Shown here: piece after piece, positions 1-9,878 of the stretch | Layout of the letters: each line of letters starts with the position of its first letter | How positions within the stretch are numbered: the stretch's first letter is position 1 | Origin: a virus | IMG/VR virus record: IMGVR_UViG_3300030333_006335 | Location: 1 to 40,288 of that record | Length of the DNA: 40,288 nt | Direction: 5' to 3' (one strand) | Translations under genes and position numbers: made by a program | Notes under the pieces: generated by a model | Told to the model about the DNA's origin: nothing | Databases searched by the model: none | The model's input: the letters and a program-made list of their open reading frames with translations, nothing else

Positions 1-554
1 CATATTTTTACATCTGATATATTTCCTAAAAAATGATATGCTGACCTATCCCAAAAATTTCCAATAGCTAATTTGTTATTTGTTCCAAAATCCATATCGG
101 ATGCTGATGGAAAAGTTCCTGTTGTAGCACCTACAGACTCCCCATCTAAATACAATAATGAACTTGATTCACTTCCAGCACTATATACACATACTAAATG
201 ATGCCAAGATGATGTATCTGTAAAAGCTACAGACCTTGACCAATTACCATTATTTAAATTGAACCATAATTTTCCAGATGCACCAAGTGAAATCCATAAT
301 TTTCCAGAGCCAGAACCAGAACCAATATCTAATAAACCATCATCATTTGCACCTCCATTTTTAAACCATAATGAAATAGTTAGACTTCCAGCGTAATTAT
401 CTCCAAGTGATGAACCAAGTCCTGTACCACAGTCTAAATAATCAGTAACACCATCAAATATCAAACCACGACCACCATAGATAGTGCCATGGTCTGCGAT
501 GTTAGCTGTAAGTTTAGGAGAGTTTGCTCTTCCAGATGAAATTGTTGTAGCCAT
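1..554 (-). CDS. LamG-domain adhesin or tail-associated protein (partial, C-terminus outside window)
   Basis: The reading frame starts at ATG 554-552 and stays open to the window edge, giving at least 184 residues. After about 25 residues it shows a LamG/concanavalin-like jellyroll pattern: a GRGLIFDGVTDYLDCGTG-type first strand, then LTISLWFK, WHHLVCVY and LYLDGE strands. This fold binds glycans in many phage fibres and bacterial surface proteins. It is the last visible gene of the late operon. Its start overlaps the stop of the upstream LamG gene (TAATG junction), so the two are probably translated together. A role in host-surface binding is inferred from the fold and the position downstream of tail genes; no catalytic residues are visible. 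The C-terminal half is not seen. Confidence 0.8.
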   Translation of the reverse strand, partial: MATTISSGRANSPKLTANIADHGTIYGGRGLIFDGVTDYLDCGTGLGSSLGDNYAGSLTISLWFKNGGANDDGLLDIGSGSGSGKLWISLGASGKLWFNLNNGNWSRSVAFTDTSSWHHLVCVYSAGSESSSLLYLDGESVGATTGTFPSASDMDFGTNNKLAIGNFWDRSAYHFLGNISDVKI

Positions 555-3397
555 TAAATTAAATCTCCCACATTATTATTGTCTGTAGAATCTGGTACTG
601 AATGAGGTTTTATTACTAAATCATCAAAGTAAAAATAATCATCTGCTGATGCTCCACTTTGACCAAAACTTACTATTTGAGCATAAGAACCATCAGTACT
701 CCAAAAAGATGGTATTGTAAAAGTTAATTCAGTCCAACTATCTTTTGTTGTTGTGCTTACTGATTCTCCAAGCCCACTACTTCCCTTATACCAACGGATA
801 GCAACAGAGGATATATCTGTACTTGACGGAATATAGACTTTACAACTTACTTTATAAGACCTACCTACATTCATATCTGCATCTGATGTTTTCATTCCCC
901 AATTCCCACTACCAGCACTTAAAGTAACTTTCCAAGAAGTATTTCCACTTGAGCCAAAATCAGTTACCCTTGCTATTGATGAATTGTATTCATTATAAGT
1001 AAAATCTTGTCCACTAATATTCCACTCTGGTTTAACTGGAGAAGAACTTGATGCATCCCCATTTGTTATATGATTACTTGCACTTGTATAATCAGAAGAA
1101 TCCAAAGCCCAGTATCCTACGATCTCGTTAGTAACTTTTTTAACGCTAACGCTATTTAGTACACAAGAAGTAGTTCCACTTCCATTAGTTAATCCTACAA
1201 CTGCTGGGCCTGTGCCTGTGATTGTGGAATATGTTGTATAAACTCCAGCAGTATCAGTATGAACACTTACTACATCAGTACCACCTCTTACCAATCTTAC
1301 TTTACAATTACTTATAGATGCTATGTCTAAAGTAACTTTGTATAATGCATTTGCATCATCAAATATATCTGCTACAGTATAAAATACCCCTGTAGCACCG
1401 CCTGTACCGCTCCATGTCGCAGTACCCCCGCTAAAAGTCCATCCAGATGTTATATTATTATATCCTGTAGAATCATTTGTACTATAATCATTATTTGTAA
1501 TTAACTCACTACCCAATGTACTTTTAACATCTGCTGGTATCTTGTCATAGCTTGTGCTTTCCATAACAGATTGGATTTGTGCTTGAGTTAATTCACCTTG
1601 CCATATTCCTGCACCTGCAATAGAACCATCAAATGTTCTATCTAATCCTGTGTTATTCCCAATAAACAAATCTTGACTTGAATCATCCGTTGCACTTCCA
1701 CTTGGAGCAGTATGTTCTGTAACAGTTACGCTTATTCCATTAATATAAAATTTTGGATTGTTAGAAGTAGAACTATTATCATAAGTAACAGCGACATGAT
1801 TCCACTCATTTAAAGCAACATTAAGAGAACTATCCCAATATGCTTGAGAACTTGAAAATGCATGACCAAATCTTAATTCAACTTTACTACTACTTTCATC
1901 TGTAACTAAAAAATGCCAACCATCTGTTCCTGCTGTAGCACTTGATTTATCAAATATTCTTCCAAAATTATTTTCACCATCACTACTTGGTTTTATCCAA
2001 GCAGTAAGTGTAGCACCTCCATTAAATATTTTATCTAAAATACTATCAGAGCCAATATCAATTATATCAGATGTACCATTAAAACTCGCACTACCATTTC
2101 CAATCGCCTCTGCTTCACCTTCTTTTGCCACATCTACTGCTCTTGGAAGAACTGGAGCATTACCACCATATACTGATGTGGTAGTTGTTGCTCCAAATAT
2201 TGAACCATAATTTCCAGATGTAACTTTATATAATTTTACATGAGATATAATTGCAGTAGAACCATCTCCAACATTTCCAATGTTTAAATAAAACCCTGTA
2301 TTACTACTATGTGATGTAAAGGTACTTGAAACATTTTTAGGAGATGCATTTGTTCCTTCACTTGCATTTGAGTAAATACCCCCATATTTAGTTTCACCAA
2401 ATTCTTCATCATCATATCTTACATTTATAGATGTATCAGTACCACCAGCTATTCCAATTTCAAGAAGATAAACTGTGTTTGTTTCTAAAGTTAATGCATT
2501 TAATTTTGCATTAGCAGTTCCACCAACTCCTGTAATTAACATATTTCCATCGCCATTAAGAGATATTGTTCCACTTGTTACAGTCCAATTATCTACTCCA
2601 GATTCAAATTCTCCATCTGGTACTAAATTAGAACCTACTGAACCATTTTTATCTTCCATGATTTTAGCTATATCATAAACAGTTTGGTCAGAATCAGATG
2701 AATTAGTCGTACTTCCTAAATAAATATCATCCAACGCCCACCAACTAACTAAACTTGTTTTTTCTACAGACTTTAACTGACTGTAGTTCTTTCTCATTAC
2801 AGAATTGACTTCTTCTGCTGATAAAGCTCGTGACCAAAGTCCAACATTGGCTATATATCCATCCCAATGCCTATCCATACCAGATTCTCTTGCACCAATA
2901 GTAAATGAAACATCAGTATTATTTATAGTACCAGTTGAGGCTTCATTAGTTTCTAATACTCCATTAATATATAATTTTAATCTTGCTCCATCATATGTAC
3001 CCATAAGATGATACCAATTTCCCACGCTAAATGTAGTTGAGCTTAATACTGTAGTATCTGTTAAACCGAAGCAACTAAAATTGAATTGATTACTGGTATT
3101 ACACATAAAAAAATAATTTCTATTCGTGCCATCATCTCTACCAAAAATTGTTCTTGTAACACCTACAACAGTTGGCTTTACCCAACAAGATAAAGTAATA
3201 TTCCCAGTAATATCTAAACTTGTATCGTCTCCAATATTTATATAGTCATCATTTACAAAATAAGTAGAACCTTCACAAGGAAACTTGAGGGTATCGTGTT
3301 TACCTTTCTTAAAGTCGAGGTATAACTTTAAGTTATCAGTAACATAATTTAGAAGAGCTGCACCACCCTTCTGTAGTCCAGCAGCTAAACCTAGCAT
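554..3397 (-). CDS. Multi-domain LamG/CBM-like adhesin, 947 aa
   Basis: A likely virion surface or tail-fibre adhesin. LamG-type jellyrolls lie at about residues 36-205 (CWVKP, WYHLMGTYDG, LYINGV) and 434-615 (AWIKP, WNHVAVTYD, FYINGI). Regions resembling carbohydrate-binding modules lie at about 257-391, 641-760 and 785-935; these begin with Gly/Asn-Asp-containing strands and end in a hydrophobic VKLYK/VSVKK-type strand. A WALD motif follows each LamG unit (near residues 219 and 765), so the protein looks like an internal duplication of a LamG-linker-CBM cassette. The short N-terminus (LGLAAGLQKGGAALL) may anchor it to the virion. The start lies 1 nt beyond the stop of the small upstream gene. 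The fold assignment is by strand pattern; glycan binding is inferred. Confidence 0.85.
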   Translation of the reverse strand: MLGLAAGLQKGGAALLNYVTDNLKLYLDFKKGKHDTLKFPCEGSTYFVNDDYINIGDDTSLDITGNITLSCWVKPTVVGVTRTIFGRDDGTNRNYFFMCNTSNQFNFSCFGLTDTTVLSSTTFSVGNWYHLMGTYDGARLKLYINGVLETNEASTGTINNTDVSFTIGARESGMDRHWDGYIANVGLWSRALSAEEVNSVMRKNYSQLKSVEKTSLVSWWALDDIYLGSTTNSSDSDQTVYDIAKIMEDKNGSVGSNLVPDGEFESGVDNWTVTSGTISLNGDGNMLITGVGGTANAKLNALTLETNTVYLLEIGIAGGTDTSINVRYDDEEFGETKYGGIYSNASEGTNASPKNVSSTFTSHSSNTGFYLNIGNVGDGSTAIISHVKLYKVTSGNYGSIFGATTTTSVYGGNAPVLPRAVDVAKEGEAEAIGNGSASFNGTSDIIDIGSDSILDKIFNGGATLTAWIKPSSDGENNFGRIFDKSSATAGTDGWHFLVTDESSSKVELRFGHAFSSSQAYWDSSLNVALNEWNHVAVTYDNSSTSNNPKFYINGISVTVTEHTAPSGSATDDSSQDLFIGNNTGLDRTFDGSIAGAGIWQGELTQAQIQSVMESTSYDKIPADVKSTLGSELITNNDYSTNDSTGYNNITSGWTFSGGTATWSGTGGATGVFYTVADIFDDANALYKVTLDIASISNCKVRLVRGGTDVVSVHTDTAGVYTTYSTITGTGPAVVGLTNGSGTTSCVLNSVSVKKVTNEIVGYWALDSSDYTSASNHITNGDASSSSPVKPEWNISGQDFTYNEYNSSIARVTDFGSSGNTSWKVTLSAGSGNWGMKTSDADMNVGRSYKVSCKVYIPSSTDISSVAIRWYKGSSGLGESVSTTTKDSWTELTFTIPSFWSTDGSYAQIVSFGQSGASADDYFYFDDLVIKPHSVPDSTDNNNVGDLI

Positions 3398-3398
3398 G

Positions 3399-3716
3399 CT
3401 AACCTAGATATGCTACTACTGATCCACTTGATAAAGTAAACGCAGACCAGCGACCAAATATTGTAACTCCTTGTGGAAAAGTAACACCATCAGAACTGTC
3501 CCCATTATTATTAGAGTCCCCGATGTATAGATTTGTTCCACTTTCAGGTGTTAATACTGTAAATACTGAGTCTTCTAAAAAAGTTATTGCTACTATTTCT
3601 TTGCCAGAAACGGCAGTAGTTCCTGTTTCTAAGATTGATCCTACTTGGCCAAGACCTACATTATTAGCAGCCGCAACAGAGTATTTTTTACTAGTCGGTA
3701 CTTCGTAATTAGGCAT
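3399..3716 (-). CDS. Small beta-rich virion protein, 105 aa
   Basis: This is a compact, beta-rich protein without signal peptide or membrane segment. Strands such as VAITFLEDSVFTVLTP and a Gly-rich turn at VTFPQGVTIFGRW resemble small decoration or fibre-tip proteins found next to tail genes in marine phages. That resemblance is by recall of the pattern, not a family match. A strong ribosome site (AAGGAG) lies 7-8 nt upstream of the ATG, within a 96-bp leader holding alternative stem-loops. It lies between the giant polyvalent protein and the LamG adhesins, consistent with a structural role. Confidence 0.75.
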   Translation of the reverse strand: MPNYEVPTSKKYSVAAANNVGLGQVGSILETGTTAVSGKEIVAITFLEDSVFTVLTPESGTNLYIGDSNNNGDSSDGVTFPQGVTIFGRWSAFTLSSGSVVAYLG

Positions 3717-3736
3717 ATATTCTCCTTTTTGCTTTG

Positions 3737-3773
3737 TGCGCCTTTCCGCCCGAGAATGGATGACATGGGCGCA
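3737..3773 (-). promoter_or_regulatory. Leader with two mutually exclusive stems
   Basis: In the gap between two late genes, plus-strand 3737-3742 (TGCGCC) can pair with 3768-3773 (GGCGCA). Alternatively 3747-3751 (CGCCC) can pair with 3767-3771 (GGGCG). The two pairings share bases and cannot form together. The element lies just upstream of the ribosome site of the 105-aa gene. Whether it is a translation switch, processing site or weak terminator cannot be told; there is no T-tract. Confidence 0.35.
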
Positions 3774-3812
3774 TCATTAAAAAACTAGCACGAAATTACA
3801 TATAATAAAAGA

Positions 3813-6800
3813 TTATTTCAATAATTCTATTATACTTTCTTTTGGTTTATCCATTAATTCTCCAAGAGTGAAGTTCTTTCCAGTCTCTGGATTAACTTTA
3901 TTTGTTACTAATGGGCCAAAATACTTTTTATATATATCTAAAGCTTTTTCTATTTTTTCAGCATGTAAAGACTTGTATTCTTCTGTGTTTAAATCTATTT
4001 TTCCTGCCTTATCTATTCTTGGTAGTTTTTTAAATTTTCTAGCATACTCTTCATCAAGTTTTCTTAAATAATAATTTTGCAACCTCATTGCTTTATCCAT
4101 GCCTTTTGGAATATCAATAGGTTTAATAGTAAACCCTGAAAACTTTGACCAATCTTGTACATCTGTTGTTTCAACTTGCATTGGGCCTTTATTTGTAAGC
4201 ATATTAGCAATAGCACCATGAGTGTTCATAATCCCCGGAACGGCTAAATTATAAACAAATTCAGCAAACGCAGCCGTTTTTTCTTTTACAGTAGAGTTTA
4301 CATTCCATAATTCAATAAGTCCACCATCCATAGTCGGAACTACTCCAGTAAACAACGCTGAGGAAATCATAGCTGTTGGCATAAGACCCATATTATTTCT
4401 TATCGCGGCAAAATCTCCACTATAAACATTATTAACAGTTTCATGCCAAAAAGACCAAGGAAGAGCATATTCTAAGTTAATAGCTTGTAATCTACCCTTT
4501 TTATCATATAAAGGTTTTCCAGAACCATCTAATCTTGGTATTATTAATAAAGAATTTGAATTTGCCATTTCATTGCCCATTGCAACTTTAAGCTTTCCAA
4601 ATTCTTCTTCAGTAAACTCACCATTATCTATATATCTTTTTGTTATTGCAGCAGTTAAAGCAAATGGTAGTATTAATGTTGTTGGCCTATGCCAAGCTGC
4701 CTCAGCTATTAATGGTAATACTTTTTGCTGGTATGTAATAAATGGAATACCGTACCAATTTTCCCTTAGAACTCTAGTCATTGGACTTACTAAAGAATAA
4801 TCCATTACCCACTTTTGAGCTTGCATAGATGCTTCTAAATCTGTCTTTCCTTGATTTTTAGAATGAAGATATTTTGTAAATTTATAAAACTCATCTATTT
4901 TTCCATATCCACCAGCTATTTTACTTCCAAAACTTTGTACAGCACCCCACCAGTCTCCAGTTTTTGCAAATTCTTTTTCCATTTCCTGAGTTCTTTTCAG
5001 TATTTCTTGAATTTCAGCCTCAGACCATGTTCCACTAAAAACCCCTGATTTCCCAGCAGATAACCAATCTCCGTCTTTTTTTGCCATTTTATAAGCAGCG
5101 CTAACCATAAATCTTGGAATATCGTGATATGCCATACCAGACATGCTCAACTGCCAAGGATTTGAAAATGTATTCCTTAAAATAGTAGGTGGATTAAATG
5201 CAACTTTACCTGTTTTCCAAAATGCAGTAACTCTTTTTTCTAAACTGTGTACTGACTCCTGATAGCTTCTATAATCAGATTTTTCTGTTAATTGAAACAT
5301 TGAAACAATATCGTCGTGAATAGATTTTCTAACATAAACGCCAGACAGTAATCCATATCCTTCGTGGACTGGTATTTGTTTAAAATCTTCTGGAGTCTTT
5401 CCAAGTAGAGATGATGATGTTTGTATTGCATTAGTTAATTCTTCTATATGCTTTCTTATATATGGCTCTTGTAATTCATCAGCATATTCAAGCATTTTTT
5501 TAGAAACTTCAAGTTCTCTAACAGCCTCACCTATTCCAAGCTTTTTCGTTTCTTTTGATCCCGGCGCCCTAGGAATTTCAACAATAGATGGTTGGTATGT
5601 AAAATTAGGATTTCCCAATATGCTAGCAAAGTAATCATATTTAGCGATGTCGCCAAGTTCTCTCATTAGGCCAACTTTAATGGGCAGTTCTGGAGTTATG
5701 ACTTCACCTAGTGTAGCTTTTGTTGCGGCGTCCAGTTCCTTTCTTTGCCAATGGTATGATAAATCCATTTTACTTCTACCGCCAATACTAGCACCTTTTT
5801 CAAGAACATATCTATAATATAGCCTTACTAGATATTCCCCCTTTAAACCATCATAGGCTTCTTGAGACATTAACCCCCTATCAACAAGGGCTTGGCCAGC
5901 ACCATCAAAGGCATCCCTAACTTCCTGAGTTAATTTTCTTAATTTAGTGTTTTTTATATTTTCTATAGGAATATCACCATGAAGAGCTTGCCAAGATTGT
6001 ACTCTTTCTAATTTTGTATACCCCTCAAATTGCTGGACTAAATCAGTAAGGCCATTGCTAATTAACCATCTTTGTCCTGCAAACTTATATCTTGCTTCTA
6101 AAAATTCATCTCGAATTTCTTTAGGCATGTCTCGCAAAGGATTAAAAAATTTATGAATCTCCTCGTAAACTCTTCTAAGTCCTAATTTAATAGTTTTTTG
6201 TGATGGTTCTTTATTTTTTAAAGCTTCATTTGCAATAATTAAAGTTTCTGGAGTTATATTTTTACCTGTCATTAACGAATGAAGAGCATCGACTTCATCT
6301 GCACTTAAAATTTGTCTTGCTTTTCTTTGAGAAGACCTTTGATAAAGCCAATCATAAACAAGTTCAACGCCCGGAAATAAAGAAACCTTAGCACTTCCCT
6401 CAGGGAGGGTGTATTTTTCTTCTAAGGCTTTTTTTAGTTCATTTGCTTTTCTTATATTGCTTTTTATAATTTGAGCATCAGTAGACTTTGGATCTTTAAC
6501 TAATTTTAATTGTGCTTGCCACTCTTTTATATTTTTTCCAATATTATTATATACTGTTTCTTCTCCTGCTGGCATAGGGTCTTTTACTGCTTTGCCCTTA
6601 TAATCAGCTCGCATAATAGCATCTATGAGGCGATCTCTTTGTTTAAAACCTTTTTTAATGCCAAGTTTTTTTGCTATTCTTCTTAACTCAGGCATTCCAA
6701 AGTTGCTTATTCTCATCTTACCTACGCTATCATAAGATATTTTTAGCCCGTCAATAACTATAGTTGTACCTGCTTTTTGTTTTGGGTTTTTCGGTTTTTT

Positions 6801-9800
6801 ATAAGAATCTACAAGCTTATCTACTAATTCCCCCCTAGATATTGCTTCACCGTTATAAATACCTCTTTCTTTTGCTAACTTTACAATTTGATCCCATCTA
6901 TATCTTTTTGTATTTGTTTTTATATCTTCTATTGTTTTATCAAATCTATATTTTGCTTCAGGCTCATTTACACCTTCTAAAGCTTTTTCTAAAACAGCTT
7001 TAGAATGCCTAGGGTCTCTTGCTCCCTTCCACTTGGTTTCAACCTTATCGCCTTTAGATTGAACGCTAATTCCTAACTTGTTTAAAGAAACGATTGCTCC
7101 CTTATTTTCACCCCTAAATAAATTATCTACTGCATTTGCAAAAATATTAACTCTAGATCTTTCTTCTCTTGTTTTTATTTGAGTTTTGCCGTCTACAACA
7201 GTATTTGATTTTAATTTTGTTGCTACTTCATTTATTTTATTTTTAGCAAGCTCATAATTACCGTCAGGTATCATAGATTTTAATATTTCATTTGCCTTAT
7301 TATAATCTTGTGCTATAAAAGCATTTTCTAAATCTTCTTCATTGTATTTTTTATTTTTATCTCTATTTTTTGCTTCTTTTTCTTTTTTATTAGCTTGTTC
7401 TATATTTGTTTCTGCTATTTTTTCACCAAGCTTTGCAATCTCCATATCGAGTTTATCAATTTCTTCTTGAAGTTTATCCCCTTCAGTTTTTTCTTCTGGC
7501 TTAACTTTTTTTCTTCTTTCTGAAGCAAATTCTTTAAAATCTTTACCTTTTTTAGATATGTTATCTCCAACAGGCTCAGTAATTGTTTCTCTAGTGCTTT
7601 CCTTAATTGATTCTAATTCGCTAAATACTTTATTAACCTCTTTAAAATCTTTTGGATTCATATTGTTAAGCTTTGACTCTAACTCTGCTAGTTCAGGTTT
7701 TTTAAACATTTCAACCTGACCCTCACCCTTAGCCATTTCTAAAATAATTTTTTCTTTTGAAGGATGACTTCTAACAGCTTTTAATGTTTCAAGAATCATA
7801 TTATTTACAGCATTTGGATTCGCTTTTGTAAATGAAGAAGGCAAAACAGAATTAAAATAATTTCTAAGCTTTTGAGTCCTCTCACCTAACCCTCCATGCA
7901 TTGCAGAATAACTAACTAACATTGCACCACTAGATAATTTTTGAGTATTATTTAAAGATTTTTGCCTAGCCTTTGTTTCGTCATCCCAGCTATCCCAATC
8001 TGGATGGTCTTCAATATCGGGAACCATAGCATATCCTAAAAATCCAAGGGCTGGATAACTAGAATATTTTGCAGCTTTTTCTAATCTAGTTAACTTACCA
8101 AGTTCTTTCATTGCTCCAACTGAGCTAAATAAAGTAGCATGCCAAGTAGACTCTTTAATAGCATGCAACCTGTCTTTAAAGTCGACTCCTATCATATTGG
8201 CATCTGCTTGAGCATGTAAATTAAATCCAATAATATTTGAAGCCCATCCAGTAGATACATTTGCTATTTTTGGGTTTTTAGACATAAATTTAAATACTGA
8301 ATCTAACATAGACATTTTTCTACCAGCGTCAATTACCAAACCAGTCGCAATAGCTCCACCTTTCATCATGTAATTAAAAGGTATTAGCATACCAAAAAAA
8401 CCACCTGCAACATCTGCAATCGTTTCAGAATGAGAAGTGGCTGGAAGTTGGGGCTGTACTCTTGTATAGCCCATTGTAGCTGCCTGATGAAAAGAATTAT
8501 ATCCTCTTGCAAAAAACCCGGCCCAACTTCCAACTTTGTTTGCTTCTTCAGTAGAAATAGGGTCAGTAAACCACTCAGGTACTTTTATGCCCATATTTTT
8601 AGCAAGTGATAAATCTCCAACAAAAGGACTTTCTAGCATTCTTTGTGCTAACAATTTTATATTTTCAGCATCAAGGCCACCAGCTACTTGAGAAATTGCT
8701 TGTAAATCATCATTGTTTCCAGATTCTAGCATTCCATAAATTTGTTTTTCAACTTCAACTAAAGCTTTATCCTTATGGAGAATTTGAGGATTTTTTACAG
8801 GAGGGAAAAAAGAAGCATAATAAGCATCGCTTGAACTAGTTTTAAACCTTTCAAACTCTTCGCTTAGTGCTTTTATTGCATCATCTGTTTTTAATTGAGT
8901 ATCAGTTTCTGCTATTTTTTCTTGAACCGGCTCTTCTTGAACTTCTATTGGATTTAACAATGGGTCTAGAGTTCTATCATCTCCAGTATATTCTCTATTT
9001 ACTTCTTGTCCATAAATATTGTCAAGAGTAGACAGAAGAGGTTTCATTGCCAAAGGTGCTTTTTCTAAGTGTTTTTCATAAAATCCTTTTGCAGTATCTG
9101 TATCTGCAAGTTCTGGATAATCTTTCATTAACTGATCAACAAACCTATGGCTTGCTACATGACCGGGATCATTTCCCCATCCCCAAAAATATCCATATTT
9201 TTTAGCAACCCCTCCTAAAATTTGATAAGGCTCAACACTTCTTTCTAAATCTTTACTAAAGCCTCTATCTGCTAATATCTTTTTACCGTCTATATAAATA
9301 TCATAATCTCCACCTGCTCCAAAATTATGAAGGCTCAAGGGAGTCCAAGACGCTCCTTGATTTAGGTATTCTTGTTGTGTTTCTACAGACCTAATCCCAG
9401 AATCTCTTAACACAACCCTTACATCATTTGTTTTATAATATTTTTTTAAATTTTCAGCAGTTTGAGAAGCAATAGTATTTAAATTGCTTTCAAATTGTTT
9501 TTGGTCAAACTGTTTAGGGACTGAACTTGTTACGTTTGCAATAGTCTCTTCTATAGATTCAGGATTTTGAAGAGCAGTATTTAAAATAGCATCTGCATTA
9601 TCAGTGGGTATTTGAGAAGAAGCTTGTTCTAAAGGAGCTTGTTCTGGAACTATTTGCTCTGGGACGACTAATTCTTGAGACTCTTCTTCAATAATTTGAC
9701 CATCATCAGAAACTTGAGATGCTAAATTAAAAATATTATTAGGCTCAGGACTTAATGTTTCAACATCTTCATCTTCTGCAACCAACTGACCGGGTTGCAT

Positions 9801-9878
9801 ATTATCATATTCTGTAGATAGATTTAAAAGCCAACCAGAATCACTTTGCTCATTCTGACTATTTTGTTTATCGGGCAT
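3813..9878 (-). CDS. Giant polyvalent virion protein with M15-type peptidase and LPD38-like domain, 2021 aa
   Basis: This is the largest gene here. Residues about 130-270 match a VanY/M15 D-Ala-D-Ala carboxypeptidase: SLHNFGAGGD supplies H184 and D191, and DPGH supplies D237 and H240, the expected zinc and catalytic positions. An acidic Glu/Gln-rich tail precedes it. A charged coiled coil is predicted at about 790-850. Two SAP/HeH-like helical repeats follow at about 993-1033 and 1053-1090. Around 1655-1760 the pattern DEFYKFTKYL...WVMDYS...GIPFITY fits large polyvalent protein-associated domain 38 (LPD38), a family found in giant phage proteins. Hydrophobic patches occur near 480-510 and 1720-1740. 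Such proteins are typically packaged and ejected with DNA; the peptidase would open peptidoglycan at entry. The ATG overlaps the upstream stop. Domain calls rest on recognised motifs; ejection is inferred. Confidence 0.88.
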   Translation of the reverse strand: MPDKQNSQNEQSDSGWLLNLSTEYDNMQPGQLVAEDEDVETLSPEPNNIFNLASQVSDDGQIIEEESQELVVPEQIVPEQAPLEQASSQIPTDNADAILNTALQNPESIEETIANVTSSVPKQFDQKQFESNLNTIASQTAENLKKYYKTNDVRVVLRDSGIRSVETQQEYLNQGASWTPLSLHNFGAGGDYDIYIDGKKILADRGFSKDLERSVEPYQILGGVAKKYGYFWGWGNDPGHVASHRFVDQLMKDYPELADTDTAKGFYEKHLEKAPLAMKPLLSTLDNIYGQEVNREYTGDDRTLDPLLNPIEVQEEPVQEKIAETDTQLKTDDAIKALSEEFERFKTSSSDAYYASFFPPVKNPQILHKDKALVEVEKQIYGMLESGNNDDLQAISQVAGGLDAENIKLLAQRMLESPFVGDLSLAKNMGIKVPEWFTDPISTEEANKVGSWAGFFARGYNSFHQAATMGYTRVQPQLPATSHSETIADVAGGFFGMLIPFNYMMKGGAIATGLVIDAGRKMSMLDSVFKFMSKNPKIANVSTGWASNIIGFNLHAQADANMIGVDFKDRLHAIKESTWHATLFSSVGAMKELGKLTRLEKAAKYSSYPALGFLGYAMVPDIEDHPDWDSWDDETKARQKSLNNTQKLSSGAMLVSYSAMHGGLGERTQKLRNYFNSVLPSSFTKANPNAVNNMILETLKAVRSHPSKEKIILEMAKGEGQVEMFKKPELAELESKLNNMNPKDFKEVNKVFSELESIKESTRETITEPVGDNISKKGKDFKEFASERRKKVKPEEKTEGDKLQEEIDKLDMEIAKLGEKIAETNIEQANKKEKEAKNRDKNKKYNEEDLENAFIAQDYNKANEILKSMIPDGNYELAKNKINEVATKLKSNTVVDGKTQIKTREERSRVNIFANAVDNLFRGENKGAIVSLNKLGISVQSKGDKVETKWKGARDPRHSKAVLEKALEGVNEPEAKYRFDKTIEDIKTNTKRYRWDQIVKLAKERGIYNGEAISRGELVDKLVDSYKKPKNPKQKAGTTIVIDGLKISYDSVGKMRISNFGMPELRRIAKKLGIKKGFKQRDRLIDAIMRADYKGKAVKDPMPAGEETVYNNIGKNIKEWQAQLKLVKDPKSTDAQIIKSNIRKANELKKALEEKYTLPEGSAKVSLFPGVELVYDWLYQRSSQRKARQILSADEVDALHSLMTGKNITPETLIIANEALKNKEPSQKTIKLGLRRVYEEIHKFFNPLRDMPKEIRDEFLEARYKFAGQRWLISNGLTDLVQQFEGYTKLERVQSWQALHGDIPIENIKNTKLRKLTQEVRDAFDGAGQALVDRGLMSQEAYDGLKGEYLVRLYYRYVLEKGASIGGRSKMDLSYHWQRKELDAATKATLGEVITPELPIKVGLMRELGDIAKYDYFASILGNPNFTYQPSIVEIPRAPGSKETKKLGIGEAVRELEVSKKMLEYADELQEPYIRKHIEELTNAIQTSSSLLGKTPEDFKQIPVHEGYGLLSGVYVRKSIHDDIVSMFQLTEKSDYRSYQESVHSLEKRVTAFWKTGKVAFNPPTILRNTFSNPWQLSMSGMAYHDIPRFMVSAAYKMAKKDGDWLSAGKSGVFSGTWSEAEIQEILKRTQEMEKEFAKTGDWWGAVQSFGSKIAGGYGKIDEFYKFTKYLHSKNQGKTDLEASMQAQKWVMDYSLVSPMTRVLRENWYGIPFITYQQKVLPLIAEAAWHRPTTLILPFALTAAITKRYIDNGEFTEEEFGKLKVAMGNEMANSNSLLIIPRLDGSGKPLYDKKGRLQAINLEYALPWSFWHETVNNVYSGDFAAIRNNMGLMPTAMISSALFTGVVPTMDGGLIELWNVNSTVKEKTAAFAEFVYNLAVPGIMNTHGAIANMLTNKGPMQVETTDVQDWSKFSGFTIKPIDIPKGMDKAMRLQNYYLRKLDEEYARKFKKLPRIDKAGKIDLNTEEYKSLHAEKIEKALDIYKKYFGPLVTNKVNPETGKNFTLGELMDKPKESIIELLK

